Notes under the pieces: model-generated
Told to the model about the DNA's origin: nothing
Databases searched by the model: none
The model's input: the letters and a program-made list of their open reading frames with translations, nothing else
Program-made: the position numbers and the translations under genes
DNA from: Siderastrea radians
Taxonomy: Eukaryota > Cnidaria > Anthozoa > Scleractinia > Rhizangiidae
NCBI GenBank assembly: GCA_964017195.1
Contig: OZ024890.1
Span: 23,559,201 to 23,623,200, forward strand
Direction: 5' to 3'
Length of the DNA: 64,000 nt
In this document: in pieces, positions 53,101 through 64,000 of the stretch
Numbering within the stretch: the first letter of the stretch is position 1
How the letters are laid out: every line of letters begins with the position of its first letter

Positions 53101-56100
53101 TCATAAGGTGGCAACCTTTTTTATTTGAGCTGTTTGGCATAGCGTTAGCAAACCGCTGTAAACGACGCTAAAGGAAAACGCAAACTACATCATTTAACCC
53201 AAAGTGAAGATCATGTACACAAAGACCATCACTTCTATCGTGTTCTTTTCCCTCACTTAGCCAACTTCTAAGTCCGATATCTTGGAAAATAAACATTCTA
53301 ACGAAAAAATTAAAGCAGACCCATGAGAAAATTAGCTTGTATGCAAAACATGAGCTAATTTGGAGCAACTTCAGTTTTCAAGCAAATTTTCCACTTAGCA
53401 TAGTTTTTGACCAAGCCCTTCAATTCATTTACATACCTGTTGATTTTTTCTGGACAGCTGATCAGCAATGGCATTGTATAAACTAAAAAAAAAATAGAAA
53501 AAATAATGGCACTCAACGAACCTCAATCTCCCTAATCTTGGGAAATATTCACTACAGTAGAATTACAGTAGGGAACAAAGAGGTGATTGTATGTGGGGGG
53601 GGGGGGAGGCAGGGAAGAGGGAACTTGAGGTGGGAACATGGAGGAAAAAGGGGCAGGGAGTGTACAGGAAGTGGGAGAAACAGGAAAAACGACACGCAAA
53701 CTTGTTGTAATAGTAGTTTAGCATTGATGCAGGGACCAATCAAACATCCAACATGATAACCAGTACATCACAGTGTCTCCACAACAACAGTGACAAAGCA
53801 GTACTTCAATTAAATTATTAATATTAATCTCCCTGATAACCTGGGTACATACCAGTTTCCATCTGGGGTGATCTGAAAATAAATTTAACTACAATTAAAA
53901 CAGCTTACCGGTAATTAGTTAAATTTCAGTAGCACAAATAACAGTTTTTTTAATAACAAAATAACAAATTTTCAAGAGTACCTCTTTTACTGATAAACCT
54001 TTGGCTGCCAAGATTTCTTTTAACTTTTCTGCCTCTATGTTCCGTGCACTGTGCACATTTTCCAGTTCAGCCTCAGCTATTCTTTGCTCTCTTTCCTTTT
54101 CTTTAGCAGCTATTTTGTCCTTATAACAAAAAGCACACAAATAACTGATTGGTACTAGAGGCCACATCTAAGGAAACATGTCAATCAAACACCACATTGG
54201 CTGTATAAAGTGACAGGTCCAGAAATTTGCATGAAGTGAAGGTGCAAGTTGGAGGCCCCAAGCAAAAAAAGGCAGAGGGTCCTGATTGAAAATCTTAAAG
54301 TATTTTAAGAATTTTAGCCTCCTAGGTCTTATTTTCTCCGGGCAGGTGAAATTGAGACTGCAGACTGCAGACTGCAGACTACAGACCGCAGACCGCACAC
54401 TGTACACCGCAGACTGCAGACTGCAGTCTGCAGTCTGCAGTCTGCAGTCTGCAGTCTGCAGTCTGCAGTCTGTGGTCTGCAGTCTGCGGTCTGCAGTCTG
54501 CAGTCTGCGTTTTCACCCGACCGTATTTTCTCTGACAGAAGCGAGGAGGTGGGGAGCAGGGCTGTACCCACTAGGGTCCTTCCCTAGGACTGGAGATTTT
54601 TAAATCTGAAGTTGTGCCTGTATCGTAAGGAGCCAGAGGAACAAAGTGGAAACACGGGAACCTAATTTTAGGTTGGGGCACCTAATATTTCAAAGTTTAG
54701 GCTCCTAAATTCTTAGCAACAGCCTTGATCAGCCAGGGAAATCACAGCAACTTACTCTTCTTTTCTGAGCCCTTGAAAGCTTTCCCTGTGGTTCAGTGTC
54801 ATCTGCAACAGACACAGCTTCCAGCTCTTTAGTGACATCAAGTCCAGGGCTCTCGTCTCTCTAAGAACAAAATTTCTCATTCAAAACTGATGAACAAATT
54901 TAAGCAGAGATTTTGTGTCTTCTTTCAATTTTAAAAGTATTTGTATAAAATGAAAGCAGAGCCCTCGTGTGACAGTAGAGGGTGGAACCCTATGCCCGCT
55001 CCATAGAATAAAAACATAGTCAGAGTCTCTGAGAAGGATAATTTGGTTGAAATGTGTGAAAAGTAAAATCAGGTAGTGAATCATCTTGGGTCGTCTTTCA
55101 TTTGCATGTTTTGATCAATTTTTCATCAACCTGATTACTTCACCTCAAAGTTTCTGAAGGCTGTTAAAACACCCACGATTCTCTCATCTGCCAAATAGAA
55201 AGTTATTGCTTTTATGTGAGTGAATCTTTCACTTAACCCTTTCACTCCCAGAATCAGTTCTGGAGACATTAAGGTGGTTCTAACTGTTGAGTCTGTGGAT
55301 GAAATCCTATGGTGTGACCATTCAAATGAAACCTCTTCAGGAGTACTTTCACATGGTATTATTTATATCAAAGTATTTTACAAAACGAAATTTGCGATTT
55401 GTCTTGAATTTTGATTTTGGCACTCCTGGGAGTAAAAGGGTTAAAACCTCCCCAAGTTGCTTCCATTCCTCAAGACCTGTGCCTACTACTACAAAACATT
55501 TTGAGAAGGTTGCAAGGGAAATTGTATGGGACAATTCAGTGTTTTTAAGAAAACTAACCGAATTCAGCAGTCTTCAGGTACACTTCACCACCACATCCCT
55601 ATCTTCCAGAACATTGTTTCTCTCCAAAAAATCCCGGTAGTATCAATCAATGAAAATCAATCATTGATTACCAATCAATACAATCAATAATAATCAATAA
55701 CAATTAATTGATTAATATTGATTAGTTCATCCAATCAATAAAATTCGATACTCACTCACCATAACTTTTTAATTGCTATTGATTATCATTGATTTTTATA
55801 GATAATCAATACATTACTTAACAGTAAAAAACCAGAGCCTAACAGCATGTGGTAACGTGGACACATGTAAAGTAACATATGGATACGTTGTGGTAATTCG
55901 ATTGTACGATTTGAATTCCTGAATGAATTGCACATTCATACGGAGCGTTTATTATGTAGAAGAAAGAACAAGTCCCAGAAAAAAGTGGAAGTATATATTT
56001 GTCCTTTTAGCAGTCAGGAAGAGGGGGGAATGTGGGAATGCATTCAAGGTTACCAATGATTGGGGGACAGCTTGGTCACCTTCAAACCAAGCTTAGTCCT

Positions 56101-57298
56101 CTCTGGTCATTTAATGCAAAGAGTACAGTATAAGTTTAGAAAGCCCAGGAAAACAGACAATCAAAATTTATAGCTCCAAATTGTTATTCTTTTTCAAATG
56201 TATTTTTCAGAATTGTGACATTTTTCAATAATTCATTTGATGCATTTTTTTGTGAATATAAACTAAGATTTAAGTAATCAATCAAAATCAATAATAATCA
56301 ATAAAAATCGATACTCACTCAACTTTTTGGCTTTGATTTTTATTGATTTCCAATACCAATCAATTAATTGCTATTGATTATTATTGATTATTATTGATTT
56401 TATTGATTATTGGTTTTCATTGATTGATACTGCCGGGAAAAAATCCATTCAAATAAACTGCTAATCCCCATTACTTTTAGTTAGCCTTGATTAAAAAAAC
56501 CCCTCCCTTGCCTTGAGTATTAAGCCTGTGTACAGCTGCCCGCTCTTCTAAAGAGAACTGACTGAAGAGGTTAATAAAATATCAATACCAGAGCCCTTTG
56601 AGGGTCGTTCCGAAGGGTTCATTTTTGGCAGCTCCTTTGATTTAAAAATCTGACCCCCCTTGTGCAGAAACTGGCCACCCTTAGTGGGGGGGGGGGGGGG
56701 GGTTCGGATAAAAAAATGGAACGTCCCTGAGCTACCATAGCCCCTCCCCGCAGAGCAAATGGCAAAATGTACCTACAGTTGATTCTTCTCCCAGTGATTC
56801 AAGCTCTTTCTTGTGTCTGTAATTTAATTCCTCTTCAAGTCTTGCGATCTCCAAAGTAACTTCTTTTCTCTTCTTTTTGTCGCCTTTAGGTACAGAATGC
56901 TTCATCGACTGGATTTTCGCTAGAAACAGTACAAAAACAAACTTGCTATGAATTCTACTTCACAGGTTCGAAAGTCCACGAAACCTGATGGAAGAGCATA
57001 AAACATCTAGCTTCCGTTTTCGAGTCATTTCATCTAAGTCGTTGGCTCCAAAGCAAATTAACGAATATAGTGTTATTTTCTATCGAGTGCCCTAATTTAC
57101 AGTGCATGCTGCTGGATCGAGCGTAGCGTGTCTTGAATTTTAAAATTCTACCAAAATAAATTTCATCCGTTAATTAAGTCCCACTAAAACAGGAAGATGA
57201 AAGAACTGAAATAATGTAAAACCTTGAAGATCCTTCACTTCTTTTTTGTGCCTTTGCAGAAGGATCTCTGTCGGCGATTCGTCCTCTTCGTCCGCCAT
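50100..57298 (-). CDS. OTUD6B: OTU-domain deubiquitinase 6B
   Basis: A cysteine protease of the OTU family that removes ubiquitin; the mammalian protein affects proteasome assembly and translation. Ten exons: 57298-57223, 56919-56777, 54860-54756, 54119-53982, 53872-53853, 53482-53437, 53006-52898, 52005-51944, 51170-51064, 50175-50100. Total 293 aa, the same length as human. An N-terminal charged coiled coil (LQRHKKEVKDLQ, KKKRKEVTLEIARLEEELN) leads through RAQKRRDKIAAKEKEREQRI into the OTU domain. The catalytic loop PDGNCLYNAIADQL supplies Asp and Cys; GLGEHYNS supplies the His. Exon 5 is a 20-nt microexon, and the catalytic Cys codon is split TG|T between exons 5 and 6. The stop comes from a MITE insertion. 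Confidence 0.96.
53585..53610. repeat. Poly-G / purine-rich tract in OTUD6B intron 5
   Basis: GGGGGGGGGGGG is followed by GA-rich sequence to about 53690. A second G run lies at 56684-56702 in intron 2. Both could form G-quadruplexes, but nothing else suggests a role. Confidence 0.6.
54353..54511. repeat. Heptanucleotide array that reverses orientation
   Basis: Repeats of GACTGCA run to about 54423, then the complementary TGCAGTC runs to about 54511. The whole array can fold into one long hairpin. Every unit contains CTGCAG. In OTUD6B intron 3. Confidence 0.9.
55233..55444. mobile_element. TTAA-flanked MITE, family B, well preserved
   Basis: TTAACCCTTTCACTCCCAG at the left and CTGGGAGTAAAAGGGTTAA at the right, 212 bp in all. 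The interior matches the tandem units at 3073-3497. In OTUD6B intron 2. Confidence 0.85.
55634..56438. mobile_element. Inverted-repeat element built from ATTGAT words
   Basis: The left end CCCGGTAGTATCAATCAATG and right end CATTGATTGATACTGCCGGG are inverted repeats. About 170 bp inside each end is filled with ATCAAT or ATTGAT words. The ~490-bp core is different and AT-rich. AAAAAAT-like sequence flanks both sides. In OTUD6B intron 2. Confidence 0.75.
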
Positions 57299-59556
57299 GT
57301 TTGCCGAGATGGTTTACATGACGTATCTCATCACCGCAAGCCAACTTGATCAGGTACTCACCAAGTCCCCAGGACGTTTCTCTTACGTCGCGTGCACGTT
57401 GCGTTAGTAGTCACTTCGGATTCTTTTGTTAATTCTTTCTTTTGTTTGAAGTAGGGTCCACGTATGGACCGTCAAAAATTGCAAAGCCGGCTGTATTTCA
57501 AGCCGTCTTGCGGGGTATTGGGAAAAGTTTTCAATCAGCAATAACCGCGCCTCGGATGAACCTCACTGGCTACGGTAATGCCACTGCGCAAAGCTAACTT
57601 CAATCTCTCCGTGATGAGTTCATAAAGCGGAGCCGGCATGCAGTAATTGTGGGACGAAGGACGCGCATATTCTCTCCGTTTTTATATTAAGAAATTACTC
57701 AATATTTTGCATATAGACCATAAATAGCTATTTTTTAACTTTTATTTTCATTAATTTAAATACTGTGTAAAAGATAAAAGAGTTTTTTCAAGTAGCAAAG
57801 CGAATCTTGCTACAGCGCTTGCGCATTACATGCTCCCAGCTCAAGCTTGATAAGGACACTGTTAAATAATCAGACGTTTCTGCGAAAATAGGTTCTAGTA
57901 GGATTCACGACTTCACTTTCCTAGGCTTAAAATTCACTGGCCCCTGGCAACTTGCCTTCTTCTTTTGTACCTGCCTGCAGGGGCCCATAACACTCCTGTT
58001 CCCTCTCACCGACAACAGGCTAAACTACGTCTGACAGGTTCTTTCCTACACTTGTTTAATTTGACGCTTTGTGCCGGCTTTAATTTCCTATCATCCAGTC
58101 GGTCCTTTTGATGCCACTGGGCACAGAAGGCCTCTCCGGCTTTCCTATGTTATTGAGAAAAAGTCTGGACGAAACCCGTTACCGGAGGCTGGGGTTGTTC
58201 AAAGTAGGCTTAAATTCTGGCTACTTTTAAACTGTCACTAGACAGGCATTTGCAGTTACAGAGTTATAGAGCAAGAGTAACAGAAACCATCACGGTCAAC
58301 TTTTAACCTACGGTTAGCCTAAATCGGCTTTCGAACACTGATCGGACTGGACCCAGTGGTTTTTGAACGCCGTTTAACGCTAACTCTTGTTTTTAAAAAG
58401 TTAACCAAGGTTTACGTTTCTCTCGTTGAAAAGAGTTACACAGACTTCCCTTAGTCTTATGTTGTCGTTTGAAAGCAACCCAAGTCAAAATATAGGACAA
58501 AAAGAATTTTCAGGAATCCTTATTGCTTGGCTATAACTGAATTAATGATTGACCTTAATCCTGGGTTAGCTTTATCCTTCTCTAAACAACCGTCCCTGGT
58601 TTCTTCAGCTGTTTCTTGGTTTTCCTGACCACATTATCAATGGAAGGGTACTTTTGGCGCATATGGTCCTTACTACTTACAATTTCGCACAAGTTTCCTC
58701 GTAACAACAACTTTATGTCAGAAAAAATAGAACACTTTGAGTTATGCGCAAAACTGACGCCCACTGCGGGGACGGAGGGGAGATATAAAGTAACTGCCCT
58801 CAGGGTGGACCGCTCATTTGTCATAAAATTGAAAAATAGTCTATTCTCACTGCAATACCGTCGGCCAGGCATTTATTCAACCTTTATTCAAAATTTGTAT
58901 TGTCCTGCAAAAGGGATACCATCGCGCAGGACATAAACTAAGATAAAACTTTAATACAATAAATAGTGCTCTAAACTGTGAAAGCAGATGCGGACAGTTG
59001 TTTTGTCCTTACTGGGGTTCGAGAGCGCACCCGGTAGGTAAAACGAGAGATTCTGTGACATGACTCTTAGCCTGCGTAGCAAGCGTTTCCGTAAGCGAAA
59101 AACGCCTCGAAAGGCCGCCGGGAAAACCCTACGGAAACGCTTGCTACGCAGGCTACATGACTCTTCACCGGCTATCCCATATAGAGGTAGGTAATTATAA
59201 CGCGAATAAAATTTCCGTAGCAACTGTTCATACCAAAAAAGCCTTTCTAGAAGCACAATTTCTTTGACTGGTGATAGTGACGCCGCACAAAGCGCCATTG
59301 GATAAAACCTATTTTTAGGTCCTCCCCCGCTCAAACTATTTTTCGCAAAATTTTGCAAAATTATTGGGAGAGCCGCTGACCACACATTGGTCCAAATATG
59401 GCATATTACACAATTATATGACGTCACATAGCAAAATAACAAAAGGTCACGTGTTCAAACATTTCGAAGCAACTTACGCAGCACAAATTGATAGAGAAGA
59501 GTTTGAAGCTGACAGGGTGGACTATTGTTGTGTTTTAGGACAGTTTTTGACCTAAA
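57299..59556. other. Divergent upstream space of OTUD6B and GABARAPL2
   Basis: It is 2.26 kb between the two start codons and has no recognised gene. It holds the MITE at 59068-59155. Short ORFs at 58582-58936 and 58951-59442 have no recognisable features, and the latter overlaps the MITE. Confidence 0.5.
59068..59155. mobile_element. TAGCC-family MITE, 88-bp hairpin with perfect 9-bp TSD
   Basis: TAGCCTGCGTAGCAAGCG and its complement bound a near-complete palindrome. CATGACTCT is duplicated exactly at 59059-59067 and 59156-59164. It lies about 400 bp upstream of the GABARAPL2 start. Confidence 0.92.
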
Positions 59557-63117
<3,561 letters not shown>

Positions 63118-63914
63118 TCAACAGTGTTCTTTTAAATGTGAACTTATATCTTTTACTCAACTGTCTGTTTACCTGAATTTATAATTATTTTTTGGGAGAG
63201 ATGTTAACTTAGCTGTGGAACATAATTGGTTTAAAGAAGAAGTGCAAACTAGTTAATCAGGTCACAATTTTCTGGGTTTTTCTGTTTGATACACATCACA
63301 AAAAGTGTAGGTTGAAATATTGTAGAGAAATAGACAAAGTCTGTGAGCATTGTCAATAATAGTGTTATTAATTTCCAATCTGTGACTTGTGTTATTATAA
63401 TATCTTTGGACCATAAACTAATGTGGGATTGCTGCAAATTTTTGTAAATATGCAAACATACACTGAGTAAAAACAAGTATATCCAAGAGTTCCAAATCTT
63501 ATTTTGAAACCTTTATTTGGAAAACTATCAATTATTGCAAACTCAACAACATACATGTAACGTTTGTAATCTTTCCAGTTACATATTGACAAGGTTAGTC
63601 AACTTCTGTCAAGAGAGAAGTTGAAGTCTGGCAATGATCTTGAATAGTGAATGGCTATGTTGTTTTAAAAGACCCACTGATACTTGTTGCCTACTAACCA
63701 AAATAGACATAGCTTTTTCAAAATTAACAGTAAAATTTCTGATCATGAAAATGTTAAGAGGTCCTCAGGCTTAAGGCACCAAGTAGGAAAGGCTGTGATG
63801 AACTTTTCTCTGGCACAAGTGTAGGTGGCTGCTCCTCTTTTAGTTACTTTGTAAGTTGTTATCTGGTGCTGTCTAAAAATACAAAGCCCTGAACATGAGC
63901 AATCTTGGTGTATC

Positions 63915-63920
63915 AATAAA
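63915..63920 (+). terminator. Polyadenylation signal, GABARAPL2
   Basis: AATAAA followed by a T-rich stretch (TGTTTATTACCTTC). It is the first strong signal downstream of the stop that I noticed. The space 63118-63914 is taken as 3' UTR and has no other feature. Confidence 0.5.
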
Positions 63921-64000
63921 TGTTTATTACCTTCTACTCTTACTAATCCTTTGTGGTTTGAAAATACATGTACATGTGACTGTACGAGTTAGTTCAGTTG

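Noticed and set aside
58951..59442. 163-codon minus-strand ORF upstream of GABARAPL2
   Set aside because: It runs through a hairpin MITE (the Arg-rich part is the palindrome) and has no domain.

Overview
This is animal nuclear DNA. The genes are intron-rich, with GT-AG introns plus two U12-type introns, and their proteins align almost end to end with vertebrate orthologues. The spaces between genes are AT-rich and full of small inverted-repeat elements, microsatellites and tRNA-derived repeats. Gene content, retained U12 introns and repeat style fit a cnidarian, probably an anthozoan such as a stony coral. That assignment is my inference and no marker gene here proves it.

Layout. 1-2290 (-): the 5' part of a type II transmembrane collagen gene that continues past the left edge. 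4291-4527 (+): a lone acidic p23-like terminal exon. 6955-7920 (-): an intronless class A GPCR. 7921-14284: no gene seen, several small transposable elements. 14285-29774 (-): RABGGTA, the Rab geranylgeranyltransferase alpha subunit, 16 coding exons, 581 aa. 30195-34899 (+): SLC66A2, a PQ-loop membrane protein, 4 exons, 256 aa, divergent from RABGGTA across 420 bp. 36012-47549 (+): KARS1, lysyl-tRNA synthetase, 16 exons, 582 aa. 50100-57298 (-): OTUD6B, an OTU deubiquitinase, 10 exons, 293 aa, convergent with KARS1. 59557-63117 (+): GABARAPL2, an ATG8-family protein, 5 exons, 117 aa. I assembled exons by hand from splice sites and reading phase. Each total is a whole number of codons.

The most interesting content is inside introns. 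KARS1 introns 10, 12 and 14 each carry a near-identical ~136-nt box H/ACA snoRNA, and intron 15 carries a decayed copy. Both guide pockets of this RNA match conserved 28S rRNA segments. Intron 13 holds a fifth, divergent H/ACA-like RNA. The intron 10 copy arrived in a duplicated block that also carries a dead copy of exon 13. RABGGTA has an AT-AC U12 intron and a GT-AG U12 intron. A TAGCC-ended MITE family with 9-bp target duplications occurs at least seven times, once inside the last coding exon of OTUD6B, where it supplies the stop codon.

The five complete multi-exon genes are housekeeping genes: translation (KARS1), Rab prenylation (RABGGTA), ubiquitin editing (OTUD6B), autophagy and Golgi traffic (GABARAPL2) and membrane lipid or solute handling (SLC66A2). 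They look like ordinary neighbours, not one pathway.
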